Source of the DNA: Bilabrum cf. latius
Taxonomy: Eukaryota > Bigyra: Bicosoecida > Bigyra > Bicosoecida
DNA: 64,000 bases
Direction of reading: 5' to 3'
Assembly (NCBI GenBank): GCA_965178125.1
Contig: OZ237745.1
Span: 1,116,001-1,180,000 of the forward strand
Each line of letters begins with the position of its first letter. Position 1 is the stretch's first letter. The notes beneath the pieces are model-generated. The model was not told the origin of the DNA. It saw only the letters and a list, made by a program, of their open reading frames with translations, and did no database searches. The position numbers and the translations under genes are program-made. Shown here piece after piece: positions 20,635 through 32,700 of this stretch.

Positions 20635-23600
20635 TCACACTGGGCGTCTAAGCTTCTTGGGCTTGGGCTTGCTGGGCTTGGGCTGAGCCGGCTGACCACT
20701 GCCAGCACCCGCGCCCTTGCCTTGACTTTCCACCGCCTGTACTCCGGACCCAGACCCTGAGCCAGCTCCGCCTCGGCCTCGGCCTCCGCCCTTCATTGAG
20801 CGCCCCCCCCTGCCTCCTTGCCCTCCCCCCTGCTGCCTGCGGCCCGGCCTCGGCTTTTCATTCTGCCCCCCGCTGCCTCCTCGCCCTCCCCCCTGCTGCC
20901 TGCGGCCCGGCCTCGGCTTCTCATTCTGCCCCCCGCTGCCTTCGCCATCAACTTGACCCTGCACGCGCACGTCCCCGCCCTCGCCCAAGCCCGCCGCGGC
21001 GCTACGCACCAACGAGGCCCGCCCCTCGCCCCGCCTCTCCCCGGACATTGCAGCAGCCACGAAGGAACTCACGCTAGCACCAGCACCGGCACCGCCGCTG
21101 TCATCGTGAGGGATGCGCCGCACGATGCGCAGCTCGGGCTCCGGCTCGGGCTGGGACCGGGGCGGCCGGTCCTGCTGCCTCTCGTCACGGCCTCGACCGC
21201 CGCTCTCATTCTGCCCCTTCTGCCCCTTCTGCTGCTTGTGCCTGTCACGTCGGTTTCCCGCACCAGCACGACCGGACTCGCCACGAGCCCGCTGGCTGCC
21301 CCGCTAGCTGCCTCCTGGTCCGTCTCTCTAGTTGCGCCGGTTGTTCCCCCGGCTGTTCCCTCGGCCGTTCTTCTTGTCCTCGCTGGTGCTCGTGCCGCCG
21401 CGCCCTCGCTCCCGCACCGCTCCTCTGCTCCCCCCGTCGGCCCGTTCCTGCCACCTCTCGCGGGTATCTCGCCCTCTCATTCCTCCTAAGCTTCCCCTTC
21501 CCCGCTCACCAGCATAGTCCCTGTCCAACTGCCTGGGAACCCTACCGCCCGTACTTCCACTGCTTCCACGTTGCCCCCTGTCTCTGTCTCCCCGTCCGCC
21601 GCTGCCCTCCTCCCACCTGCGAGCGGACCCACGCTCGAGCTCACGGTCACGGTCACGGTCACGGTCACGATCGCGGCCATTCCACTCGCGCGGGCCATCC
21701 TCCCGAGCGGCTTGCCTACCCCAATCTTTGCGAATGTCGGTGTCCCTGCCCCTGCTTTCCCCATCGCGCTACCGCCCATCCCCCCTGCCGGTACCTCGTC
21801 CATCTCCACCCCCACCCCCACTCCCACCAACAGCAACAGCAACAGCAACAGCACTGCCCTGCTACTTGCTGCGTTTGTTGGCGCTGCTGCCCCTCGTGTC
21901 GCTGTCACCGAAGCTGCGTCTCCAGTCGGTCACACCGGCGTGCTCGCTCCCTCCGCTGCCCCCCTGTGACTCCACGCTGCGCTCACCCCGCCCCTGCTCT
22001 GTTCCTTTGTCACTTCGACCTCCGGCTTCGGGTTCTCGAGTCCCAGCACCCGATGCACCGTTCGTGCTTGCCTGCTCCCGCCCCCAGCCGCGAAGCTGCG
22101 CACCTGCCGCAGGACGGGCGGAGGCCATCTGCCTCGGCTGCCCCACCGCCACTACCCCGCTCGCAGCTGGTGGAGGTGGGCGGAGCGAGCCGGCAGCTGC
22201 CACGCGAGGCACGAGGACTGCCGGCACGGGGGGCGGAGGGGCTAGCCCGCCGCCAGCAACCGCTTTCGCGCCAGCGCCGGCGCCGGCTGCCTGGCCCGCA
22301 TACCCTCTCCTGAAGTCGAAATCCCTGGCGCCTTGCCCGACTGGCACACCCATCGCAGGCACGCCTGGTGCTGCTACTCCTACAGCTGATCCGAAAGCAG
22401 CGGGTTGCCGCTACACGTTGGACGAGGAGGACGAGGAGGACCCGTGCAAGGACGAGGAGGACGAGGAGGACCCGTGCAAGGACGAGGAGGCCATCGCACC
22501 GCTCGGTCCAGCGGCTCCACTCCCCGCACCCATGCCCGCGCCCGAATCCCTGCGGTACTACGGTTGCCTGAAGTCTCTAGCTGCGACGCCCGTGGCCGTG
22601 CCCTGGTGGTCAAAGGCAGGGGCAGAGCGCCAGCCAGACCTTGAGTCGGATCCCACCGCAGTTCCGTGCGCGCGGTGCTGTCTGGGCTCCCTTGGCACCT
22701 GCCCCTGCCTCTGTTCCTGCCCCTGCCTCTGACCCTGGCTGCCACTGTCACGCGCAGCTCCCCCTCCCAACGAGCCATCACGAGCAGACCAGCCCTGCGG
22801 TGCTGCAGAGCGGCCCCTGTCTCTGGCTCCGACTGGTCCTCGGGTGCCGCCACTCCCACTCCCACTCCCACTCCCACTCCCTGTCCCACTCCCTGTCCCT
22901 CTAACTCTCCCGCCCACTCGCTGCCACTCCCTACCCCCGCCCCTGTCCCCGCCCCTGTCCCCGCCCCTGTCCCCGCCCCTGTCCCCGCCCCTGTCCCCGC
23001 CCCTGTCCCCGCCCCTGCCCCTGTCCACGCCCCTGTCCCTGTCCCTGCCCCAGTCTCGGGCCGACTTGTCCTGACGGTAGTCTACCGACAGAGGAGCCAG
23101 AGGGGCGCCACCAGCAGTGCCAGCTACAGAGCCGCCCTGGCCATCCGGGGGGTGGGTGGTCCCATGTGGAGGCATTCGTGACGACCGTGATGATGAAGAG
23201 TAAGACGAGGACGAGGAGGTGACGGTGGGGTGAACTGCCATGCTGGGAGGGTGCACCGGCCCCGGCTCGGCTCTGTCGGGAGCCGCGGGGTCGTCCAGAA
23301 GGTCGGCGAGCACGTCATACTCGGCGCTGCGGCTGACGTCTGCGCCAGCGTCGGTTCTTCGCCGCTTTGAGGCAGCTGTGCTGGACGCCTGGCCAGCGGC
23401 ACCGGTGGATTGGACGGTAGCAGCACCGGAGCGGCCACGCTTTGAGCCGGCAGGTGTCGGTGAGATCACAAAACCATGCTCGTCGACCTGCTGCTGTGCG
23501 CCTCCACGCGCCTGTTGCGACGAATGTGCACTTGTCAGCTTGTTGGATTGTCTGGCGCTTTCTTTGTCGACCTGCCGCTCCAGCAGCGAGGCCGATCGTT

Positions 23601-24216
23601 CGCAAATGGCGCCCTGCCGCTTCCATGCAGCAACACACCGCTTCGCGTGATCAAGGCTCTTTTCTGGCTGCCGACGCAACGCAATCTACAGCATTGGCAG
23701 CAGGGCCCAGCGCCAGACAGCGATGGGGTCTCTAGCCTCCAATACTTCCTTGCTGCTGGCCGGCATAGAGCGAACAGCCTCGGGTGTCCACGGCAGCAGC
23801 GTTGAACAGTCCCCTGTCGGTTGGATCGCGGCGATACTTCGCGGGGTTCTGTGTCTTGAACCATCAGGTTTAAGGTTGGTCTTGTACTGCTCATGTCTCC
23901 ACGCTAGTACCTCGTGCACAGCGAAGAGACCCGCCATCCGTCTCTATTGCAGCGATCGCCGACCTTTCTCGCTTTCTTTGGCTTCGCGCTCGAGCCAGTG
24001 CTTGCTTTGCTTCCGAATTCTATCGATAGCTGAAGCCATCGTGTGGCGGTGGGACACTATTGCTTCTCGAAGCTGCTTGACAACATCCTTGTCAACCGAT
24101 GCTTTTTGCACTGCTTTAGTGACAACCTTGACGTCCTCCGGGAAATTAGATGTTTCTATGTGAAGCTACTACCTAAATGATGCTTCGCATGGCGACGTTC
24201 CTTGTTTCGAGGACAT
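20635..24216 (-). CDS. CID-type RNA polymerase II CTD-interacting protein with RG/RD repeats, 10 in-frame TAG
   Basis: Single exon from ATG 24216 to TGA 20635-20637, 1,193 residues if TAG is sense. TAGs lie at 24169, 24166 (adjacent), 23944, 23686, 22558, 22411, 21862, 21769, 21328 and 21304. Residues about 15-200 are helical with the order expected of a CID domain: DVVKQLREAIVSHRHTMASA, RRMAGLFAVHEVLAWRHE (cf. the LANDVIQ helix of RPRD proteins), and ALLPML-TAG-IALRRQPEKSL followed by AKRCVAAWKRQG. The rest is low complexity: Ser runs, DRGG repeats (about 22933-23030), alternating RD dipeptides (about 21640-21675), and two copies of a GGQNEKPRPGRRQQGGG block near the C-terminus. This resembles SR-like or CTD-associated splicing/termination factors. 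CID assignment is from helix pattern only. Confidence 0.62.
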
Positions 24217-24939
24217 GTCGATGAACTTTTGTGGGTGTTCAAGGTGGTGGACGATAGCAGAGCTGCTCCGATCGAGAGCGCCGGACGGACGGACGCGGTC
24301 TTGCGACCCGACCCAGATTCAGATCGGAGAATTTCCTTGTCATTGAATAAAGGTTGTGTACTCATAATATCTGGTGGAAATCGCGAGATCTCAGCGACGC
24401 AGTCCTGGTAGTCGTGCTGTGGGACATTCACCATTAAACGGCAAGAAACGCCCAGGAATCCGACAGAGAGTCGACGGGCCAAGCGGCAGTCCTAGCTTGG
24501 AGCTGATTCTTGCTCGCGGTGCGTCTAGTATCAGCCCGATACCCTTGTGATGTGAAGACCCGTCCTACAGCAACGTCAGGTTTCAACACATACGTTTGCT
24601 GTCGCGCGGCTCCGGTTCGTTCCAAGGGTGCAGTAGAGTTTATTTCACCGTACAACACGTACATTTCAAGTCAATTGCTCTGATGATTGTTTTGAGAAAG
24701 CCCGTCGCCCACCCTCTCGCATTGCGACGATGCCCAAGCCGATGTTTCATCAAACAGCTGGGCTGACCATTATGGCTTGGCATACTGCGATCTATTGAGC
24801 ATTACCATGTATTCTGAATGCTTGCGCGTTTTTGGCTTTGTTTTAAAGCCGGGAATGATGAGTGCAGCTGGCGGCGAATCCAGTGGCGTTTCTGCGGAAG
24901 TGCAACTGCACACACAGCTCAGCTTTTCCAGACTAATTC
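24217..24939. other. Divergent intergenic region
   Basis: About 720 bases between two opposed starts. No ORF with family features, RNA gene or repeat recognised. Confidence 0.45.
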
Positions 24940-26661
24940 ATGTCACTGAGTGCCACATTCTCCCCAATGAGAGCAAGTGAACTACTCACAGACTTGCCAG
25001 GGTCGTGCGAACCGCCGGGGTTTCCACCTGACGGCGGGACCGAACACGATTGGCCAAACCCTGACGCTGCGCGGCAGGAGCCTCACGTGGAGACATCACG
25101 AGAGATGCATGCCATGCATGGACAGCAATCACTTCACAAGAGCAAAACGGCGGCAGACAGCTCTCTACCCTCCGTAAAATCCGGCTCTTTGCTGTCGGGA
25201 TACCCTCCAGACCTGGCTGCTCGGTGCATGGCTGCTGCTCGTGCAGCAGCCAGGGAGGAGCTATCAAGGCACAGAAACAGGCTCGAACGGTGGGAACAGG
25301 ACCTTTCAGCTCGAGAAAACCGGTTGTGCTTCAGTACGAAGCAGCCGCACGCTCAGGTTCCTGCCGCCTAGTCGCCGGGCGGTTCCCCTCACACTATCAC
25401 CCGCCAGTGGCAGCAACCAGTTCCACCGCCTGTTCCACCCACAGCCATGCCCCAAGAGCGCCAGATAGCCGCGAGCGGGGCATATCCTCCACACAGTAGC
25501 TCATCAGTGCACCACAACACCAGTCGTGGGCCGAAGTCCAAGACAAGTGGGAGTCGGCGGGCACACGAGCCGCAGAGTCACTAGCAGTCGCAGCACGGGC
25601 CTCGCCATGCCACGCACAACCTCTTCGACGTGACACCTGGTCATAGAGGCGGTAGATAGTCTGGACGATCTTCTTCCTCTCGGGGCACTGGCAGGATAAA
25701 GGACCGATTTAACGCCACTTTCTCGGGGCGATTCGAGATGTACGCCCCTGGCATGGAGAAGGGCAGGGGTGATAAGGACAAGGGCACCGGTGCGGGCAAT
25801 GGCAGGGGCAATAGGCCCTCTCGAGCTGACGCAGGCAATAGCTAGGAGAAAATGCATGGGAGTTTTGCCACTCGAGGGCACAAAAAGGAGCCGCATCGGG
25901 CGCAGAGGGGCGCAAAGCCAGCCATAGTTGAACACCCTCACCGTACTCACCCCGATCCCGACGACCTAGGGCTTGCGGCCTCTATCGGAGGCATGGGCCG
26001 AAGACGAGCGAGCAGCTCATCTTCTCGGGGCAGAGGGACCCGGCAGCCGAGACGAGATTCATCCTCCCGAACACCCAACCGCCTTGTGATGACTATGACC
26101 TCAAGCCAAGGCGGGACAGGAGCCTCTAGTAGTGAACACCCGGCTGCTGTTGGTCTGGGTGTGGTCCATGCCGCTAGCGGTGGGGAACAACAGCGGCAAA
26201 GTAGTAGAGGGAGCCGCGGTGCGAGGCACAGCAAAAGGACGCAGCCGCATCATGCGCACGAGGCTGCAGACAGAGAGCCGGTTCGGGCCTCCCTCGCCTC
26301 CACTGCCGCTGGTGCTGCCTTGGAACACATGCTGCTGCAGTCGGCGGGCGGGCCAGAGGGGCCGGTGCGTGGGTCAGTGCGTGGGCAGGGGCATGGAAGC
26401 CAGGGCCACTCCGGCGGTGGCGAGCTAGGCGAAGACAACGGCGGGGAGATTCGCGGTTCGCTCGGTTCCAGCATGCGACCCGGACTGGGAGGCGCGGGGC
26501 TGGGCACGATAAGGCCGCAGGACCTCGCCGCGCTGCTCGAGGGGTCCTCAAGGGCCATGGCGCACAGCGCGAGGCCGCGAGCCCGGCCGCAACGAGCGGC
26601 GGATGTGCACAGGCAGAGAGTGCTCGCGGCAATGAGAACAACATCAAAAATGCAGTACTAA
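24940..26661 (+). CDS. Disordered Arg/Ser/Gly-rich protein with short coiled coil, 4 in-frame TAG
   Basis: ATG 24940 is the first after an in-frame TAA (24934); the frame closes at TAA 26659-26661, 573 residues. TAGs occur at 25369, 25582, 25657 and 25843; the one at 25582 is followed by CAG (H-TAG-QSQH). A charged helix (LAARCMAAARAAAREELSRH, RNRLERWEQDLSARENRL) near residues 95-135 is probably a coiled coil. The remainder is basic and low complexity, with RGRGTRQPRRDSSSR and KGRGDKDKGTGAGNGRGN. No family recognised; a nucleic-acid-associated protein is plausible from composition only. Confidence 0.6.
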
Positions 26662-26797
26662 TTTGAAACAGCCCTTTGCTTGCGGTTCGATTCGTCATGC
26701 GCGAAGACGCCGCGTTAAGTCCGCACGTAACAATACAAGAATACGGACAGGCGGAGCCGAAAGCCTTCTTGGCCAAATTGGCGGTTTGGCTGCCACT

Positions 26798-29700
26798 ATG
26801 AACGACCTTATGCCTTATGGTGTAGGTATTCCTGATAGGCCGAAGTCTAAGCGCGGCTTTGGGCCGCAAGGTGCCGAAAGAAGGCAGCCTGGGCGGCGCA
26901 GACAGCGCAAGCAGGCCTAGAAACAGGAAGAGCCCCAGCCACTGTCCGGTGGGAGTTCGTTTGCTTCCCCTTCTCAAAATATTGCAAATGATGTTGGCAC
27001 GAGAGCCCCCTAGGCGTAGTATGTCCGTATGGTGGACGAGGACGACCAGGTTGCTCCCGATTAGGTGTGTGTCGACTGGTGGAAGTTTCCTGTGATGGTG
27101 ACAGCCGGACTTGCGCTTCTCGCCGCAATAATCGGTGAGGTGTGCTATTGTGTGCTGAATGGATCCAACGAAGCTGTTGCGCTCATTTGGAGTGCCTTGC
27201 TAGCGCGAAATCAGGTCGCTTGTGAGGCGACAGCCGTGCGCACAGCCCCCTCCCCCCTTCCGTGTCTCATGTCCCACCCGCAGTCGGTACGCTAGTTGGA
27301 ATTGCGCAGCATTTTGCACATAACGAGGCGACTCGCGCCGCGGATTCTCTTGAAGTGCGCGCAATCACCCCGATGGCCCTGTCCGTGTCGACCGGCAGCA
27401 GCGGCCAGCTCGGCCTAGATGCCACCGCGTGGCTGGCCGTCTCCATGCCCCGAGCCTCGAGGCCTCCGCAGTAGCCGGTTCACATAGAAGGATGGGACGA
27501 CCTCAAGCTCGAGTCCATCGCGGGGCTCCCCGCAGACGCGCAGGAGGAGGACTGCAAGCGAGCAGCGGGCCGGGTGGGCCAGCAAGACTCCCCCTACGCG
27601 GCCCTGCACGCGGGCTCCCTCGAAACACCCCCGCAGATGAACGGCCTGGTGGTACCCCACGACGCAGTCAGCGAGATCGGCCCCGTCACCCTGACGGTCC
27701 GTGACCCCGTGCCCCGGGCCTGGGCAGCCGTCACCTCGAGGGCCTACAGGGCCAGGGTGGCCTGCCTCGCGCTCTCAGGGACCGTGCGGATGCGCCTCTC
27801 GGGGTTCTTTGACGGGGCCCGCTGGTTCACCAGGCACGAGAAGCGAACGTTCGTACGCAAGCCCCTGATCGTGCCCCTCGTCCCCGACCAGGGGGGCATG
27901 TCCCCCGCGAACAGCACGGGGGTGCCCCTACCTGGGGGGGGCGCCTTCCCCTACTCCCCCGAGGGAACAGCGCCCTTCGCACGCGTCACTAGGCTGGACG
28001 TCTCCCGCCCGGGCAACTGGAGTGCGCTGGCGGTCGGCCGGAATGCCAGCGAGGCGTGCCCCGTGGTGGGCCGCCCCCTCAACTCGGGTCGGGTCTTGAG
28101 GGAGCTGGTGGTGCCCCCGGAGGCGGTCACCGTGGTGGAAGGCACCGCCCGAGTGTCCAGCTGCCGCACCATGCAATTCGGAAGCCAGGCCGCTGGTGGG
28201 CAGGAGCTGGGCGTCCCCGTCATGGGCCTCTTCGTGGCCAACGCCAGCGACGGGCTACTGCTGCGGGACTCGAGCTCCGGGGCCTACGCCTCGGCCGAGC
28301 AGCGAGAGAACAACGCGAGCTCCCAGCCGCAGGACATCGTGCCCGGGTACCGCTCGGCCACCTCCCGCCCCGTGGCGGTGCTTCACCCCGTGTCCCCCGT
28401 GGGTATCCCCCAGGGCACCTTCGCGGCCCCGCCCTCGCTGCAGTGCATCACGCCCGGCGTGGCGAGCTGGGTCCTCAGGGGCGCCATGGTGCCCGACGTG
28501 GAGACCGTGGCGGCCGTGTGCGGGCTGTCTGCGGAAGACGCCGGATGGGTGCGGATCCAGATGCCCTCTGTGCTGGTGTCCAACTCCACGGCTGCCTGGA
28601 CGGCGACCAAGTCGGCGAGAGAAGGCCTCTGGTCCTACCCCGCCGTGACCGCACCCGCTGGGAACGACCTGGGGGCGCTCTTCGACATGCTTGACCACAA
28701 CCAGGAGCAGCAGTCTCTGCCGGACGGGGGCGCCCCCGTGCAGGGAGTGCTCACGGGCCTCGGCGCCATGCTGCCGCCCGCCAACGCGTCGCTCACCCCG
28801 CCGTGGTACGCCCCCGAGGCCGAGCTGCTTGCCAACAGCACGTGTCCCGAGGACACCAACATGAGCGCCCCGCTGAGTCCCTCGCTGGGAAGGGAGCTGT
28901 GGGCTGCCTGCCTGCTCTCGGCTGCCAGGCAGCAGATGCTGGCCTCGGCGCAGATGCAGACGGCCCCCGCCTCGGTGGTGTCGAGCTTCAACCTCACGAG
29001 CGTGAAGCTGAGCGGGGCGGAGAGGTCCGGGGCCGCACTGCGACTGGACTTCGAGGGCGAGGTGGGCGTAGCATCAACAGCGCTGGAGCAGCTGGCCGGC
29101 ACCCTCGAGTCTGCCACGGGCAACGGGGTAGTTGCAGCGGCTCCCTCCGTGCATGTGCAGTCCGTCGCTCTCGACGTGGACGTGTCTGCGGTTGGGTTCG
29201 GCGATGCGTCTCTCGGCTTGGCCTCGGGGCTGCGGGCCATCGCATCATCGGGGGGACAGCTCGGCAGGGCCGTCATGGAGGAGCCCGCGGTCGCCACGGC
29301 GCTGCTGCCGGACGGCGCCGGGCGCCTGCGGGCACGCGTGAGCGGCTCCGCCACCGTGTGGCTTGACGACGCGGGCCACGGCGGCGGCGCCGCGGAGAAG
29401 TTCCGCCCGGAGACTGGAGACCAGGGCCACTTGCTGCCGCAGGGCGACTCGGTGCAGAACCGATCCGCCGCCGACACGAACGCAGCCACGCTGGTTGACT
29501 TCATCTCCAACGCCGTGCTGGGCTCGCAGCCTGCCTCCCTGCAGGTGCAGGGCAGGCGCAGGGATGCGGTGACCATCTCGCTGGCCACCCCGCTCGGCAC
29601 GCACATCAACGTGTCGGCCCCGCTCCCCGCCACCCGCACGGCCGCCTCGCCAGAGATGTCCGTGTCCGTCTCGGGCGCCAGCCAGGCCCTCGTGCAGTGC

Positions 29701-32700
29701 GGGTCCGCGAGCAGCTCGACCGGTTGCGACCTGGAGGGCGATGCCAGCCTTTCGTTCGACTACGGGCACAAGAGCGACTGGAGCCTCTCGCTGGGCAGCA
29801 ACGCATCGCTTGTGGTCTGCGGGAGGGGCCCTTCGTCCTGGTCCTCGTCCTCATCCTCAGAGCCCCTGGTGCCCCTGGCGCTGCTGAGCAGCTCCGATGC
29901 CCTCCTGTTCGGCGAGGGGTCCTCGGCCACGTGGCCAAAGCTGACCGCCCGCGTGCCACGGACCCTTGGCAGCGCCACCTTCGATCGCATCCGGTCAGAG
30001 GCGCTGGCCCGCTGGGCCTCCGTGGGGCCCTCACGGGGCGTTGACATGGTGGTGGTCGGGTAGAACGCAAGCAGCCCGGCCTGCAACCAGTCCCTGTCCA
30101 AGAGCGTCGATCCCACCCAGCGCAGCGCGTGCACGCCCCTGCAGCAGCAGACGGACGCCCGCGTGGCGGTGGTCACCGTGCAGGGTGCCGTGCAGGCCTG
30201 CCTAAGGGCCTCGGCCTCGCTGGTGAGCCCCGCCCGCCTACAGGCACTTCGCAAGGAGGCTGGTCTGCCCGTGCCCCAGCCCGACCTCGCGCCCAGCGCC
30301 ACGATGCCGAGGACCATGATCCGCGCCAGCCGCTGGACGGCCGAGCTCATGCGCCGCCTGGTGCGGCCGGGTGCAGTGGACGGCGCTAGCTCGCCGGCCA
30401 GCATCGTCTCGGGCGCAGCCGTGTTCGGGCTGGACCTGTCCAAGGTGACCCGAGCTTCCGCCCGTTCAGCCTCCTCGTATGCGGCTGGTGCGTGCGCGCC
30501 GGCGTTCGAGGCTGGCCTCACCGTGGCGGCGTGGCAGGGCAAGGTGTCGCTCCCGCTGCCCCTGGCGAGCCCCAAGGTGTCCCAGTCGCAGGACCTCAAC
30601 GTGACGCTCATGGGCACTGGCGGCAGGCAGGGCAGCGCCTGGTGGCTCCCCGCCAGCGCGCCCTCCTCCCTCCACACGGACGGGTCCGAGTCGGCCAAGG
30701 GCGCCACGGGCACGCAGGGCACCCTCACGGCATGGCTGTCGGCGTCTTCCGGCAGCGGCACCATGCAGCTGGCGAGGGCGGGCGCGCCCGGCTGCGACCC
30801 GGCCGGCAAGACGTTCCTGGACCGGCTTCTGCTGGGCAGCCCCGACGCCCAGGCCTCGGCCGCGGTCTCGGGCAACTTGCCCGTCTCCACCACCACACTC
30901 GACGGGTTCGTGGCCGAAGTGCCAGCCGAAGGGGCCGCTGTCCACGCGACCGACCTGCCGGGTCTGGGCCTGGGCACCGACTCGGGCGCCCTCGTGATCG
31001 AGTCCTTCTCCCTGGGTGCAGTGACGGAGCAGGGGCAGGGGCAGGGTGCCAGCAGCCGGACGGACACGGACGCTGCAGCCCCTAAGCCGGATCTGATGGT
31101 GAACGCGAAGGTGCACTTCAGGGCAGGCGAGGGCCCGCCGCCGGCGCTTGCAGGCGCCATGGCTACCACCATCGGAGCCGGCACGCTGGTGCTCCCCGCG
31201 ATAGGCTTCGAGCTGGCGCAGCTGATCGCGGCAGAGGACCAGGACGCCTGCGGGCCCGGGGCCGGTTTCCTGAACGCGACTGCGACCGCGCCGACGGTGA
31301 CGGCCTGCCTGTACAAGCAGTCCTCCCCCGCCGCGCAGGCCAAGTGCAGCTTCGACGTGAGCGGGCCCCTGTACCTGCGCCCGCAGGCCGAGGGCCCCGG
31401 CTCGGACCGCTGCGTGCTCAAGGGCTCCCAGGCCTTTTTGGGCCACGTGCTGTCCGGGGGTGCCTCCACCTGGACCACGAGGAACGTCTCGGTGGGCGTC
31501 GGGTCCCCTGCCAGCCTCGCGGCCCAGCTGGCTGGACCCGCCCTGGCCCTGCAGTCGCCCCAGACCGCCACCTTCCCTTCGACGGGTCGCTCGAAGGCCA
31601 CGAGCGTGATCGGGTCCTTCTCCCTTGACGGGGACCCATTCATGGGGACGGTGAGCCAGCCTACCACCAAGGCGATGCCCATCAAGGTGGGCTTCAAGGT
31701 GGGCAACCCTACGGCCATCGGCATCTGCGTCGAGTCTGTGGAGGGCGTGCTCACCGGCCGCACCGGGCTGGTGGTGCCCGCAGGCGGGAAGGGCAAGCCG
31801 GAGCGCGAGATGGCCCCTCTTGCCAGCACCGCGGGCGTGAAGATCAGCACGTGGCTCGACCCCGGGCAGGTCCTTGACGTGTCGGCCGAGCTGGACGCAC
31901 TCCGAGGCGCTGGGGCATTCCACTCTGTGGCTGACTTGCTGCTGAACCAGGGTGGCGGAGGCACGCCGGGCACCGCGGGGTTCGCGGGGACCGTCAACGT
32001 GAGCATCGGAACCTAGGCCTGCGGCCAGCCGGGCGGCTACGTCATGCCTCTCAAGATCTCGGGGACGAACTTCAGCGTCGCCGTGCGCTCCTCCTCGGGC
32101 ACCTTTTCCTCAAAGTCGGTCGTCATCGGCAGCGTGGGCGCGACGGAGGCTCCCACGGGAGTTGCGTTCGACATGGCAAAGTTCGAGGCGGATGCCGCCG
32201 GCACGATCGTGAGCCCTGCGGCGCTGAGCCCGGGCACGGCGTGGACGGCAGCCTTCCTCTTGCCCACCGGCAAGGACCGCATCGGCTTCGACATCGCACT
32301 GCCTGCCGATGCCGGCACCTCGCTTACCAGCGACGTGACGTACGCTCCAAAGGACAAAACGGCCGCGGACGCGAGCCCAGTGGCGCACCTTGCTGGGGCG
32401 CCTATTTCGATCGAGCTGGGGGCCGCCGGCAAGGCAGGATACCCCACTACGGTGAGCGTGTCCGTGGCAGGCGCCTCGCCGCTGCACCCGGTGGCCCGCA
32501 GTCCCTCGGCCAAGGAGGACCCCATGCTGCCCCTGGCGAGGGGCGTGCTCACGAGCGGGTACTCCATGGGGTTCGACGGCACCGTGCAGCTAGCCTTCTC
32601 TGACACGGCCGGCGCTGGTGCCGGAGGGAGCGCCAGCCTCATTCGCTTGCTGACCGTCCGCGCGGAGAGCTGGCTGGGATCGCTGGATGGTGTGCACTTC

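Noticed and set aside
22920-23040. Regular short repeats that could be taken for a CRISPR or satellite array
   Set aside because: The period is a codon multiple and encodes DRGG on the minus strand within the CID-type gene; no unique spacers.
21486-23181. Several plus-strand ORFs rich in Pro/Leu/Val opposite the CID-type gene
   Set aside because: Antisense shadows of Gly/Arg/Asp-rich repeats; no start context or domain.
26174-26977. Minus-strand ORF starting with a signal-like helix (QWLGLFLFLGLLALSAPP)
   Set aside because: Overlaps two plus-strand genes; the apparent signal peptide is the antisense of a Gln/Pro/Glu-rich segment. Not supported by any domain.
29760-32006. 748-codon antisense ORF opposite the giant membrane protein (and others at 28635-29639, 30466-31923)
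   Set aside because: GC-rich coding DNA produces long antisense ORFs. These have Ser/Ala/Pro-rich shadow composition and no domain, and the plus strand carries the glycosylation sites, EGF region and splice sites.
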